NCBI GenBank assembly: GCA_001730095.1
Contig: MDLF01000063.1
Span: 224,360-288,359, forward strand
Length of the DNA: 64,000 bases
From: Rhodobacteraceae bacterium (ex Bugula neritina AB1)
GTDB lineage: Bacteria > Pseudomonadota > Alphaproteobacteria > Rhodobacterales > Rhodobacteraceae
Direction: 5' to 3'
The notes beneath the pieces were generated by a model. That model was not told the DNA's origin. It was given only the letters and a program-made list of their open reading frames with translations, and did not search any database. The translations under genes were made by a program, and so were the position numbers. This document shows, piece after piece, positions 25,925 through 34,524 of the stretch (positions are counted from its first letter, which is position 1; every line of letters starts with the position of its first letter).

Positions 25925-27568
25925 TCAGACCCTCATATCTACGCCGGCGCTTCCAAGCCGGAGATTTTGTGTTGCTTGCGTGCCAGCAGTCTCGTCCCCA
26001 GACTGCGAGCCAACCACACCGGCAGATTGTCCGGTTCCGTCATCTGCATTTTCGTCGGTATTTTCACCGCCGGATTGCCCCCCGCTAAACTCGAACGAGA
26101 TATCCTCATACCCCATGCGGCGGAATTCCTCCGCCAGTTCATGGATATGCCGACGCATCAGATCACTGGTTTCAGGACGCTCTGCCTGAATGATCATTGT
26201 GATGCCCGTTTCGCTGGTCACCACGCGCATCTTGACCTGCCCCAGTTCCTGCGGGTTCAGGCTAACTTCCACCTTTTGCTCGCCCTTGGCTGCAAAAGCT
26301 TCGGCAATCTGCGACGCGATCATCCGTGGCAATTCCGGCCGGTGCGCCGCTTGCGTCCCGATAGAGGCTTCCGCCAATAGCTGGCTCAACCCCGGTGCTT
26401 CTCCTGTCAGGCCAAGTGACAGGGTGTGCGGGCCAGTTTCGGCAAGAGCCTCGCCGCTTGCCAGCATAGGCTGGAAAATTGTTGCAGCCTGCTGCGCAGC
26501 CTGAGACGGAAGCGCGGTTTGAACAACCTGCCCGCCAGCTCCGGCTGGTTTAGATTTCTTCTCGACAAGGGCTTCAGCCGCCGCATCCTTTGAAACCTCT
26601 ACACCGGCAGCTGCAAGCTCTGCCCTATGAGATTTTTCCTGATATGCAGAGGGACCAGCCGCCAGCGACTGCACTGCAGCGAGGACGCTGGAAGAAGCTG
26701 TACGGGCCACGCCGTCCGGCTGCCGGGCAGCGATTTGCTCAACTGCGCGTTCATTCGGAGCAGCGGACATTGTATTGGTGCTGCCTGCCCCCTCTGTTTT
26801 GAAAGACTTGGGTTCTCTCGATTGCCCTGCTGCCACTAAGCCTTCACCGCCCCCTCTGGAGGGTTTCGTTGTTTCAGTGGCTCCGTTCTCTGCAGCCTCG
26901 GGGCTTGGCAAAACACGCGCCTCGCTTGCCCCAGTGTTCTTGGACTTCGTTTCACTGCCTTCGTTCACTCGACCATCAGCGTGGCTTGCCGCGTTTCCAG
27001 CAGCCAATACCTGTTTCACTCCTTCACCAGGAAGGCCTTCCCGAGGAGACACGCCTTTTTCCGGCAGATTGCCAAGGTCTGAACCTGGTTCCTGCATTCC
27101 CCTGACAGGCTGTGCATCAACCCGGGAAACTTTCTCGTTCTTGACGGAGCCGACTGATTCTTTGTTTCGCGCAGCCTCATTCACATCAGCACTACCGGCC
27201 AATTGCGCAGCGAGACTATCTGCGGTTTCCTCTGCGTCTACCTGAGCCTGCTCAGGAACTTCCGACGCTGTGTCTGAAGTGGTTTCAGACACAGCAACTT
27301 CCACCGCTTGGACAGTTTCGTCCGTTACGTTCTCGCTCACGCCTGAAGGTTGTGCAGGATGTTCTGAAGCCTCGTCTTCCGCATTTGCGGCAACAGATTC
27401 GCTCGCAGTTTCCGACTCTTCTCCAGCAGGCGTGCCTCGTTCAGTCTCTGCAGCCATGAAATCCGAAAATTCATTGGATTCACTGGTTTTTTTCTGACTT
27501 CCCACTGGAGAAGACAGGACTTTCCCAGCCGCGGCGGGCTCAACACCAAGGATCGAATTCATCATCAT
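25925..27568 (-). CDS. fliK: Flagellar hook-length control protein
   Basis: A 547-residue protein. A long low-complexity Ala/Glu/Ser/Thr-rich N-terminal and central part (about 20-400), as expected for the molecular-ruler segment, is followed by the compact Flg_hook domain (about 425-505) with VEVSLNPQELGQVKMRV. It sets hook length and switches export from hook to filament. It is transcribed with flgD and divergent from the flgJ-like gene. The start has three consecutive ATG codons; the first is given. Confidence 0.9.
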   Translation of the reverse strand: MMMNSILGVEPAAAGKVLSSPVGSQKKTSESNEFSDFMAAETERGTPAGEESETASESVAANAEDEASEHPAQPSGVSENVTDETVQAVEVAVSETTSDTASEVPEQAQVDAEETADSLAAQLAGSADVNEAARNKESVGSVKNEKVSRVDAQPVRGMQEPGSDLGNLPEKGVSPREGLPGEGVKQVLAAGNAASHADGRVNEGSETKSKNTGASEARVLPSPEAAENGATETTKPSRGGGEGLVAAGQSREPKSFKTEGAGSTNTMSAAPNERAVEQIAARQPDGVARTASSSVLAAVQSLAAGPSAYQEKSHRAELAAAGVEVSKDAAAEALVEKKSKPAGAGGQVVQTALPSQAAQQAATIFQPMLASGEALAETGPHTLSLGLTGEAPGLSQLLAEASIGTQAAHRPELPRMIASQIAEAFAAKGEQKVEVSLNPQELGQVKMRVVTSETGITMIIQAERPETSDLMRRHIHELAEEFRRMGYEDISFEFSGGQSGGENTDENADDGTGQSAGVVGSQSGDETAGTQATQNLRLGSAGVDMRV

Positions 27569-27619
27569 GTTCTGTTCCAGACATTCTATCTCGACAGGAA
27601 CAGCACTAACGCAAAGCGG

Positions 27620-27634
27620 TTACGGTAATTTTAA
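27620..27634. promoter_or_regulatory. Candidate CtrA site, fliK/flgJ divergent promoter
   Basis: TTAC-N7-TTAA matches the CtrA box TTAA-N7-TTAA with one mismatch. It is centred in the 127-bp gap between divergent flagellar genes. Inference from motif only. Confidence 0.4.
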
Positions 27635-27695
27635 CCGGTTCTAGCGCAGTCTCAGAAAATTCGATGGAATTCGAGAGACAACCGGAGAACCGGAC

Positions 27696-27989
27696 ATGCC
27701 AGAAATATTACCTGCCCCGCCCCAGGCATTGCCTGCAACCACGCCCGTACGGCCTGCTGCCAAAGACCCCTTGAGGGAAGCCGCGATCGAACTGGAAGCC
27801 TCATTTCTTGCGGAAATGCTGAAGTCTGCAGGTCTGGGAGAATCCAGCGAAGCCTTTGGAGGCGGCGCCGGCGAAGAACAGTTCTCCAGCTTTTTGATCC
27901 GCGAACAAGCCAACCAGATTGCCCGCTCCGGCGGCATTGGCCTGGCCGAATCACTTTATCATGCTTTGAAGGAGACCCAAGGTGAGTAA
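27696..27989 (+). CDS. FlgJ-type rod-binding protein without muramidase domain
   Basis: 97 residues, corresponding to the rod-binding (rod cap) half of FlgJ. The family block is visible as LEASFLAEMLKSAG, GGAGEEQFSSFL and IARSGGIGLAESLYHAL. The peptidoglycan hydrolase domain found in gammaproteobacterial FlgJ is absent, which is normal for alphaproteobacteria; another lytic enzyme must open the wall. The following gene starts inside its last codons (8-bp overlap). Confidence 0.85.
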   Translation: MPEILPAPPQALPATTPVRPAAKDPLREAAIELEASFLAEMLKSAGLGESSEAFGGGAGEEQFSSFLIREQANQIARSGGIGLAESLYHALKETQGE

Positions 27990-28341
27990 CACAGCCCCCC
28001 AGCAGCTCATCGATGAGCTGGACCAGATCCTCGATCAGGAACGAACTGCCCTGGTGGCAGGCAATCTTGAAAAGATGGAGAATCTACTGGCCAGGAAAGA
28101 GAAGATCATCGGGCAGCTGAACTCGATATCCGAATTGGAGCGCCAGCCGCTGGAATTGGTGCAGAGCAAGCTGACCCGCAATCAAGACCTTTTGGACAGC
28201 GCCATGCAAGGAATTCGCTCGGTCGCAACCCGGATGGCCGAATTGCGGCGTATCCGCAAAGGCCTGGACGTCTACGACCAATCCGGGCGCAGAACCCGCT
28301 ATGGCACCCGCAACGGAGCCAAGCTGGAAAAACGGGCGTGA
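27982..28341 (+). CDS. FlgN-like flagellar export chaperone
   Basis: 119 residues, almost wholly helical and charged: LIDELDQILDQERTALVAGN at the N-terminus, then LLARKEKIIGQLNSI and a long helix. Size, coiled-coil pattern and place between flgJ-like and flagellin genes suggest the FlgN chaperone for hook-filament junction proteins FlgK and FlgL. The start is a GTG at 27982, overlapping the upstream gene by 8 bp. Family assignment is by pattern, not a firm motif. Confidence 0.65.
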   Translation: MSNTAPQQLIDELDQILDQERTALVAGNLEKMENLLARKEKIIGQLNSISELERQPLELVQSKLTRNQDLLDSAMQGIRSVATRMAELRRIRKGLDVYDQSGRRTRYGTRNGAKLEKRA

Positions 28342-28381
28342 TCGCAATTTGGGGAAAATTCTAAAAAACCAAATTCTGCCA

Positions 28382-28396
28382 TTAGCACTCCCTTAG
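28382..28396. promoter_or_regulatory. Weak CtrA-like site upstream of flagellin
   Basis: TTAG-N7-TTAG lies 147 bp before the flagellin start in a 201-bp gap. Each half differs by one base from the CtrA half-site. It could equally be chance; a flagellar sigma-factor promoter may also be in this gap but I could not place one. Confidence 0.25.
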
Positions 28397-28542
28397 CAAC
28401 TACTGCGCCAAAGTCGCCTTGCACCTGATAACGGGTGGCGCGGAAGCCGGACGGCGGAACGCACAGTCAGAAAGACGTCACACAGCGCCCCCGTGGGGCA
28501 AGTAAATCAGGGGCCAAAGGCCCGAAGCTAAAGGAAAAAGCT

Positions 28543-29352
28543 ATGACCAGCATTCTGACCAACAACGGCGCAATGGTTGCTCTGCAGACTCTGAAAACTG
28601 TGAACAACAGCCTGGAAGACACCCAGAACCAGATCTCGACCGGTAAAGAGGTCGGGATGGCAAAAGACAACTCCGCTGTCTGGGCCATCTCCAAGTCGAT
28701 GGAATCTGACATTCAGGCCTACGAGGCGGTAAATGACGCCCTGAACTTCGGCGAGGCAACCGTGGCTGTTGCATCCTCCGGGATGGAGCAGATCGTTGAA
28801 ACTCTGAAAGAAATGCGTGAACTGGTGGTGTCAGGCGTTTCCCAGAACGTGAGCCATGATCAAATCCAGGCTAACCTTGTTACCAAGCAAGACCAGATTG
28901 AATCGATCATCGACTCTGCGTCCTTCAACGGTGCGAACCTGCTAGATGACGCTGTTACAACCCAGCTGGACGTGCTTGGCGGTCTGGATCCTGCGAATGA
29001 CGTCATCACCGTCTCTGCGATTGATTCTGCAAACAGCCTGAACGCCAGCGGCATAACCGCGCTGACTTCAACAAACGCAGCAAATGTTCTGGATGAAATC
29101 GATGACATGCTGGCCTTCGCGATTGACACCGCTGCAACCTTTGGTTCGGCCAGCAACCGTCTGGAAGGGCAGAGCGACTTCGTGTCGAAACTGACCGACT
29201 CTCTGAAATCTGGCGTCAGCACTATGACCGACACCAACATGGAAGAAGCCTCGGCCCGCCTAAAGGCGCTGCAGACACAGCAGCAGCTAGCGGTGCAGTC
29301 GCTGACGATCGCGAACCAGTCGCCGTCCACTCTGCAGCAGCTGTTCCAATAA
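28543..29352 (+). CDS. fliC: Flagellin
   Basis: 269 residues, a short flagellin with only the conserved D0/D1 parts. The N-terminal domain has TNNGAMVALQTLKTVNNSL and QISTGKEVGMAKDNSA; the C-terminal domain has RLEGQSDFVSKLTDSL and ends SPSTLQQLFQ. A small middle region (about 145-190) replaces the variable domains. The frame is open from 28435, but the ATG at 28543 has the AAAGGAAAAAG ribosome-binding site and begins the typical flagellin N-terminus. It is exported by the flagellar apparatus. Confidence 0.95.
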   Translation: MTSILTNNGAMVALQTLKTVNNSLEDTQNQISTGKEVGMAKDNSAVWAISKSMESDIQAYEAVNDALNFGEATVAVASSGMEQIVETLKEMRELVVSGVSQNVSHDQIQANLVTKQDQIESIIDSASFNGANLLDDAVTTQLDVLGGLDPANDVITVSAIDSANSLNASGITALTSTNAANVLDEIDDMLAFAIDTAATFGSASNRLEGQSDFVSKLTDSLKSGVSTMTDTNMEEASARLKALQTQQQLAVQSLTIANQSPSTLQQLFQ

Positions 29353-29361
29353 CAGCCTGAT

Positions 29362-29384
29362 CCGGGGCGCTGATGGCGCCCCGG
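29362..29384 (+). terminator. Hairpin after flagellin gene
   Basis: CCGGGGCGC (29362-29370) pairs with GCGCCCCGG (29376-29384), a 9-bp perfect stem with a pyrimidine-rich sequence after it. It sits 10 bp behind the flagellin stop and probably ends or stabilises the abundant flagellin mRNA. Confidence 0.7.
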
Positions 29385-29430
29385 TCTTCCCCTCTCAGAG
29401 AACCTGAAGAATAATACGTTAGGAAAACAC

Positions 29431-29802
29431 GTGAATGCCCTTCTGAAGGCGAAGAGTGCCTATTCGGCGGCAAAGGCCCCGACCCGGACAGCTAAGAATT
29501 TCGAGTATGAAGTGATCGCCCGCGTCACCCGCCGACTGATCACAGCAACGCAGAAAGGCCGCAATGAATTTAGCGAGCTTGCTGCGGCTCTGAGCGACAA
29601 CCGCAAGCTGTGGTCAATTTTCACCACAGATCTCGCGTCAAAGAACAACCCGCTGCCGGACGACCTGAAGCAGAACCTTTTCGAACTGGCGGAATTCACG
29701 CGACAACACACCACCAAAGTGCTTCAGCGCAAGGCCGATGTCCGGCCACTGGTGGAAATCAATACGGCCATCATGCGTGGCCTCCGCAGCGGAGCATCCT
29801 GA
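29431..29802 (+). CDS. flaF: Flagellar biosynthesis regulator FlaF
   Basis: 123 residues. FlaF is an alphaproteobacterial protein that acts with FlbT to adjust flagellin synthesis or secretion. Helical, with the family pattern FEYEVIARVTRRL, ALSDNRKLWSIFTTDLA and LVEINTAIMRGL at the C-terminus. The start is a GTG at 29431, preceded by TTAGGAAAA. It is followed 2 bp later by flbT; the flagellin-flaF-flbT order is typical of the class. Confidence 0.92.
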   Translation: MNALLKAKSAYSAAKAPTRTAKNFEYEVIARVTRRLITATQKGRNEFSELAAALSDNRKLWSIFTTDLASKNNPLPDDLKQNLFELAEFTRQHTTKVLQRKADVRPLVEINTAIMRGLRSGAS

Positions 29803-29804
29803 AT

Positions 29805-30209
29805 ATGAGCGGACTTGTCCTGAAACTCGCCCCGAAAGAGCGCGTCCTTGTGAATGGCGCAGTGATTGAAAACGGCGACCGTCGTAGCCGCCTGTCCATT
29901 GTCACTCCGGATGCCAATATCCTGCGTCTGCGCGACGCAATCCACCCGGAAGAGGCCAATACCCCGGTACGCCGTGTATGCTATGCTGCGCAGCTGATAC
30001 TGTCGGGTGATGCAGACCCGGAAGAAGAACGGCTGCCTATGCTTCGCAGAATTGAAGAGCTTAGCCAGGTGTTCACCGACCCAGACAGCCGTGCGTCCAT
30101 TTCCGAAGCCACTGATGCTCTTATCAGCAACAATCATTACCGTTGCCTGAAGGCTCTGCGCACATTGCTGCCTCGGGAAGATCGGCTCTTTGCCGTCCGA
30201 CCCTCGTGA
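29805..30209 (+). CDS. flbT: Flagellin mRNA regulator FlbT
   Basis: 134 residues. FlbT binds the flagellin mRNA leader and represses or promotes its translation depending on species. The family start SGLVLKLAPKERVLVNGAVI is visible, as are RLSIVTPDANILRLRDAI and a C-terminal LKALRTLLPRE. The frame is open from 29610, but that part overlaps flaF in another phase; the ATG at 29805 just after the flaF stop is the start. Confidence 0.93.
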   Translation: MSGLVLKLAPKERVLVNGAVIENGDRRSRLSIVTPDANILRLRDAIHPEEANTPVRRVCYAAQLILSGDADPEEERLPMLRRIEELSQVFTDPDSRASISEATDALISNNHYRCLKALRTLLPREDRLFAVRPS

Positions 30210-30992
30210 CCTTTTTGCCCGCCTAGCCGACAAGGGCCAGGGCGGGCTGAAATCTTCGCTCTTCTGAATGTCTACATGCCGACCTGTACCAGGTTGCCTC
30301 TGACGGTTTGAGTTCAGGCAACTGGTAAAAAGCACCGCTCAACCTTGAGCACCGGATTTTTCTAAAGTTCTGCAAAGATGCGTACAGGGCGCCGACAATC
30401 CCGGGATAGTCTGAAAAACTGATTGTCTGACACCGGCCTGATCGATTTCAGAACAAAGCTGCTCTGCCCCCCTGAGAACTGAATGGTATCAAGCTGAAGT
30501 TGTCCGCTAAGTTTCCCTGACCGGGAACGTGAGGCGCATCAGAGAACAGTCCAGAAGGCTGTTGACCCGCCAAACCGGCTTTGCACGAAGGTATCGAAGT
30601 GCAAGGAGGCGCAGAAAGGACTTCGACCTTGACCTGCTTGCTTCGCGAGGCAAACGCCGCATCCCGACTGATGAGCACTCGCATTCCCGGCTCCGCCCTA
30701 CAGCCGTTCCAGGCTTTAGCTATCGGTTCGAAAATGGCCTACAGACGCTCAAACGGGTCGGCTGGCAGACCGGCTAGACAGATACTATTTCATGGTGAAT
30801 GAGTGTGTTTGGGGCGAGTCAAAGTCAACATGGACCTTGTGCTGCCCCGCTGACGAACAATTTTTTCTGTCCGTCAGTGCACGAACTCAGAAAACCTGCC
30901 GGACAGACAAAAGAATGCAAGCACAGAAACACTTAATTGCCCTGCATCATTCCCGTGCCAAGCCTATCCTGGCCCGGCTTCCGTAGAAAGGT
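30210..30992. other. Gene-free 783-bp gap inside the flagellar cluster
   Basis: No convincing gene. Several short frames exist on both strands (longest 82 codons, 30529-30777 plus), but none has a recognised motif or good start. A 7-bp inverted repeat GCCCGCC/GGCGGGC (30217-30223, 30241-30247) follows flbT. The stretch around 30465-30545, beginning near CTGCCCCCCTGAG, resembles the end of an insertion sequence; that is a weak impression. The gap is probably decayed DNA. Confidence 0.5.
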
Positions 30993-32321
30993 TCAGCGTC
31001 CGGCCTTTGCCCGGCGCAAAAGCAAAAGCAAGCGGTTGAAACTGCTAGTGATGCCTTCCGAATCTTCACGGCCAAAGAAAGAATCCAGTTCGGGCCATAG
31101 TTTTACTGCTTGATCCAGCACCGCATCATTGCCTTCAGCATACAGTCCGGCACGGATCATGACTTCTGACTGCTCATAAGCGCCCAGGAATTTGCGCACA
31201 TCCTGTATCGCCTCATTTTCATCAGGGGTAGCCGCGGCAGGCAGGCTCCGTGACACCGATCGCGAGACGTCAATCGCGGGAAACCGCCCCCGCTCGGCAA
31301 TTTCTCGGTTCAACACGATGTGCCCGTCCAGAACACCGCGCAAAATATCTGCAATCGGCTCGTCCATATCCGACCCAGCTACAAGAACACTGAACACCGC
31401 AGTAATGTCGCCCTGCCCTTCTCCGCCAGGCCCGGCCCGTTCACACAACCCGGTGATCAGCGGCGTCACGGACGGGGGATATCCACGCAGCGCCGGGGCC
31501 TCACCGGACGCTGCTGAAATCTCGCGGTGTGCTTCAGCAAAACGGGTGACCGAGTCGGCCAGGAAAAGCACGTTCTTTCCTTGGTCACGGAAGTGCTCCG
31601 CCACCGTCATGGCTGCCCAGGCACACCGGCGGCGCACCAGTGCCGACTGGTCAGACGTCGCTGCCACTACGATGGCCCGGCGCATGCCTTCGGGCCCCAA
31701 AACCTGCTCAACGAAGTGATTCACCTCGCGCCCGCGCTCGCCGATCAGGGCCATAACGACGACATCTGCATCCATATTTTGCGCCAGCTTCGCCAACAGA
31801 GAGGATTTCCCAACCCCGGAACCGGCAAAAAGACCCACTCGCTGCCCCCGTACAATCGGGAGAATCGTATTCAGAACCGCTTGGCCGGTATCCAACCTCT
31901 CACCCATTGACCGACGCCCCGCTGCCTTGGGCGGCGCAGCCATCAAGTCCCGAGGAGTATTGCCAGGGAGCATGGGCCGGTCATCCAGCGGCTCCCCAAA
32001 GGGATCAATCACCCGCCCAATCCAATGGTCACTGGGGGCAAACTCTGGTGACGGTTTCAGCAGAACGGGATCCCCGATAGCAGCACCATCAGGCGCCCTA
32101 TCTGGTAACATGCTGATATTGCTACCGTTAATCTTCAGAACCTCGCCGTGCAAATCATTCTGCGGGTCGCGGCGTAACACCAATCGGTCACCGATCCGTG
32201 CCGCGGCCGCCAACCCGCTGATTTCAATCTCTCCGCCTGAAATCCCTGTCACCCTACCTACCTGGGTTGCCAGACTCTTGCCGGCGATTTGACGGGTCAG
32301 TGCTTGCAGCTCTGCTTTCAT
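30993..32321 (-). CDS. fliI: Flagellum-specific ATPase
   Basis: 442 residues, the hexameric export ATPase related to F1-beta. Walker A is at about residues 166-173 (AGSGVGKSS), Walker B-like ITALFSVLVAGSDMD with the acidic residue near 340, and the family signature SVTRFAEAHREIS. The frame extends to 32435, but the ATG at 32321 has an AAGGGAGG ribosome-binding site and avoids overlapping the divergent flgB. FliH, encoded at 48652, is the expected partner. The gene is alone on the minus strand at this place, next to a decayed gap. Confidence 0.94.
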   Translation of the reverse strand: MKAELQALTRQIAGKSLATQVGRVTGISGGEIEISGLAAAARIGDRLVLRRDPQNDLHGEVLKINGSNISMLPDRAPDGAAIGDPVLLKPSPEFAPSDHWIGRVIDPFGEPLDDRPMLPGNTPRDLMAAPPKAAGRRSMGERLDTGQAVLNTILPIVRGQRVGLFAGSGVGKSSLLAKLAQNMDADVVVMALIGERGREVNHFVEQVLGPEGMRRAIVVAATSDQSALVRRRCAWAAMTVAEHFRDQGKNVLFLADSVTRFAEAHREISAASGEAPALRGYPPSVTPLITGLCERAGPGGEGQGDITAVFSVLVAGSDMDEPIADILRGVLDGHIVLNREIAERGRFPAIDVSRSVSRSLPAAATPDENEAIQDVRKFLGAYEQSEVMIRAGLYAEGNDAVLDQAVKLWPELDSFFGREDSEGITSSFNRLLLLLRRAKAGR

Positions 32322-32371
32322 TGCAGCGGCCTCCCTTGCTGTCCTGAAAACAATTTCTAAAGGAATCGGGG

Positions 32372-32386
32372 TTAAGTCTTGATTGA
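32372..32386. promoter_or_regulatory. Candidate CtrA site, fliI/flgB divergent promoter
   Basis: TTAA-N7-TTGA (one mismatch to TTAA-N7-TTAA) lies in the 88-bp gap between the divergent fliI and flgB starts. Inference from motif only. Confidence 0.4.
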
Positions 32387-32409
32387 AATCGATCAAGGGA
32401 GAAGCCCTG

Positions 32410-32799
32410 GTGTTCACAGAATTGAACGTATTCAAAATCGCCTATTCAATGGCGACCCATGCCGGCAAACGTCAGGCACTGGTTTCCCAGAATATCGCCA
32501 ATGCCGATACACCGGGTTACCACACCAAAGATATCAAGCCTTTCAAAGAAATCTTTGCAGCCAGCGCTCATCCGACTGGCATGATTGCAAGCCGCGGCAG
32601 CCATTTGAATGGCGCAGCAGGCAACGAGATGAACTGGGTTGTCACCTCTTCTGATGACGGCAGCGACCCCAATGACAATTCTGTTTCCGTCGAAACCGAA
32701 TTGCTGAAAGGGGTTGAGGTCGCACGCCAGCACAAACGCGCCATGGCAATCTACAAATCCTCCATGAACATCCTGCGCTCCAGCCTGGGCAAACAGTAA
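32410..32799 (+). CDS. flgB: Flagellar proximal rod protein FlgB
   Basis: 129 residues. The family block ATHAGKRQALVSQNIANADT plus PGY is clear near residues 16-40, and the C-terminus ends in the rod-type helix (ETELLKGVEVARQHKRAMAIYKSSMNILRS). An in-frame ATG lies at 32383, but the GTG at 32410 follows AAGGGAGAAG at good spacing and gives the usual length. It starts the operon flgB-flgC-fliE-fliQ-flgF-flgG-flgA-flgH-fliL-like. Confidence 0.92.
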   Translation: MFTELNVFKIAYSMATHAGKRQALVSQNIANADTPGYHTKDIKPFKEIFAASAHPTGMIASRGSHLNGAAGNEMNWVVTSSDDGSDPNDNSVSVETELLKGVEVARQHKRAMAIYKSSMNILRSSLGKQ

Positions 32800-32810
32800 G
32801 GGAATATGCA

Positions 32811-33203
32811 ATGAGCGAGTTTTCGAGAGCCCTTTCCGTCACCGCCAGCGGGCTGAAGGCGCAAGCTTCAAGGCTGCGCCACGTGTCTGAGAACATCTCC
32901 AATGCGGACACCCCAGGGTACCGGCGCAAAACAGTGCCGTTCGAATCCGTGCGCGAATTACAAACTGATGTCGAGCATGTCCGCACTGGCAGGATTGCCT
33001 TGGACCGCCGTGATCTGGAGGAAGTCTATGACCCCTCGCATCCCTTGGCGGATGAAAGTGGCCACTACAAAGGGTCGAACGTCGATCTCATGATCGAGAT
33101 CGCGGACGCACGAGAAGCCCAGCGCAGCTACGAGGCCAACCTGAAAATGTTCGAACAGACCCGGTCGATGTCGACTTCGCTTATGGAACTTTTGAGACGT
33201 TAA
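32811..33203 (+). CDS. flgC: Flagellar proximal rod protein FlgC
   Basis: 130 residues. The N-terminal rod motif LKAQASRLRHVSENISNADT followed by PGYRRK is visible, as is the C-terminal EANLKMFEQTRSMSTSLMELL helix. The DPSHPLADESGHYKGSNVDLM segment is typical for FlgC. It forms the proximal rod with FlgB and FlgF. It lies 11 bp after flgB with an AGGGAATATGC context before the ATG. Confidence 0.94.
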   Translation: MSEFSRALSVTASGLKAQASRLRHVSENISNADTPGYRRKTVPFESVRELQTDVEHVRTGRIALDRRDLEEVYDPSHPLADESGHYKGSNVDLMIEIADAREAQRSYEANLKMFEQTRSMSTSLMELLRR

Positions 33204-33225
33204 CTGAAACTATTGGAGATCCAGA

Positions 33226-33522
33226 ATGGATATTCGCAGTCTTTCCGCCGCTAGCGGCTATACCGCCGCCCGGCCCGCCACCAAGGCAGACCCCAATCAT
33301 GACGCCGTTGGCGCTGGCGCCCGTCTGAAGGAGAGCTTTGAAAGCTTCGCCGCAAACTTGCAGCACAGCGAACAGGTATCTGTACAGGCCATGACCTCGC
33401 AGGCCGATCCGCATGCTTTGGTACAGGCGCTTGCTCAAACCGAACTGGCCGTTGAAACCGCCGTCACTGTTCGCAACAAGGTGGTCGAGGCCTATCAGGA
33501 AATCCTGAGAATGCCGGTCTGA
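33226..33522 (+). CDS. fliE: Flagellar hook-basal body protein FliE
   Basis: 98 residues. FliE links the MS ring to the rod and is the first exported rod component. The family C-terminal pattern is clear: DPHALVQALAQTELAVETAVTVRNKVVEAYQEILRMPV, read as two helices from about residue 60. The ATG follows a TTGGAGAT ribosome-binding site. FliQ follows after 3 bp. Confidence 0.92.
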   Translation: MDIRSLSAASGYTAARPATKADPNHDAVGAGARLKESFESFAANLQHSEQVSVQAMTSQADPHALVQALAQTELAVETAVTVRNKVVEAYQEILRMPV

Positions 33523-33525
33523 GCC

Positions 33526-33798
33526 ATGATGAGTGAAAGCCTTTTCTACGACACCCTGCGCCAGGCCATATGGGCCGCCGTCACCATGTCGACCCCGATC
33601 CTGGTTGTGGCGCTGGTTGTCGGTCTGACCATTGGCCTGTTTCAGGCACTCACATCGGTGCAGGAAATGACGCTGACGTTTGTCCCGAAACTGACTGCGA
33701 TCATCGTCGTTTTCTGGATGACCATGGGCTTTATGACTCAAACCCTCGTGGCCTTTTTTGATGGTCACGTCGTTCCAATGATTGCCGGAGGACTGTAA
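33526..33798 (+). CDS. fliQ: Flagellar export gate protein FliQ
   Basis: 90 residues with two membrane helices (about 15-40 and 50-80). Conserved features are TPILVVALVVGLTIGLFQALTSVQEMTLTFVPK. FliQ forms the export gate with FliP and FliR. Two consecutive ATG codons begin the frame. The stop overlaps the flgF start by one base. Placing fliQ in a rod operon, away from fliP and fliR, is a known alphaproteobacterial arrangement. Confidence 0.94.
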   Translation: MMSESLFYDTLRQAIWAAVTMSTPILVVALVVGLTIGLFQALTSVQEMTLTFVPKLTAIIVVFWMTMGFMTQTLVAFFDGHVVPMIAGGL

Positions 33799-34514
33799 TG
33801 GAAACAGCAGGTTACGCCACGCTTTCCCGTCAATCGGGATTGATGCGCGAAATGCGTGTCATTGCAAACAATATCGCAAACTCCGCCACGTCAGGCTACC
33901 GGCAGGAAGGGCTGGTTTTCTCTGAGTTCGTACAGACATCCCCAGGGCAGCAATCTCTGTCGATGTCGCGTGCCAACATCTTCAACACCTCAATGGAGCA
34001 AGGCCAGCTCACAAAAACCGGCGGGACATTCGATTTCGCTGTCGAAGGCGACGGTTTCTTCATGGTGGAAACTCCCCAGGGTGAACGGCTGACCCGCTCA
34101 GGCGCCTTTTCTCCCAATGCTGATGGCGATCTTGTGAACATGGATGGCTTCCGGGTTCTGGACGCAGGCCGCGCCCCTGTTTTTGTACCTCCGGATGCAG
34201 GCAAAATCGAAGTTGGCGCAGATGGCTCCATCAGTGCAAATGGACGGCTTCTCGGTCAATTGGGCGTCTTCAAACCAATGGAAAGCCACACGCTGGTGCG
34301 GGAAGACGGGGTGATGTTCCGCGTCGACGGCGAAATCGAGGATTCCTTGGACTCAAAAATCCTGCAAGGGTTTCTGGAAGGTTCCAACGTTAATGCGATT
34401 TCCGAAGTAACCCGGATGATCGAAGTCCAGCGCGCCTATGAGATGGGCCAAAGCTTCCTGCAGACGGAAGACGAGCGCATCCGCAATGCAATCAAGAACT
34501 TGATCAAGACCTAG
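33798..34514 (+). CDS. flgF: Flagellar rod protein FlgF
   Basis: 238 residues. The N-terminus has the rod/hook motif MREMRVIANNIANSATSGYR; the C-terminus has EVTRMIEVQRAYEMGQSFLQ. The central D1 domain includes FDFAVEGDGFFMVETPQGE. Its similarity to FlgG is high, but its size and position before flgG fix it as FlgF. It is translationally coupled to fliQ. Confidence 0.92.
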   Translation: METAGYATLSRQSGLMREMRVIANNIANSATSGYRQEGLVFSEFVQTSPGQQSLSMSRANIFNTSMEQGQLTKTGGTFDFAVEGDGFFMVETPQGERLTRSGAFSPNADGDLVNMDGFRVLDAGRAPVFVPPDAGKIEVGADGSISANGRLLGQLGVFKPMESHTLVREDGVMFRVDGEIEDSLDSKILQGFLEGSNVNAISEVTRMIEVQRAYEMGQSFLQTEDERIRNAIKNLIKT

Positions 34515-34524
34515 GAGAATCCAG

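Noticed and set aside
30867..30908. CTGTCCG/CGGACAG inverted repeat as a terminator of fliI
   Set aside because: On the minus strand the stem is followed by A, not T, and the loop is long.
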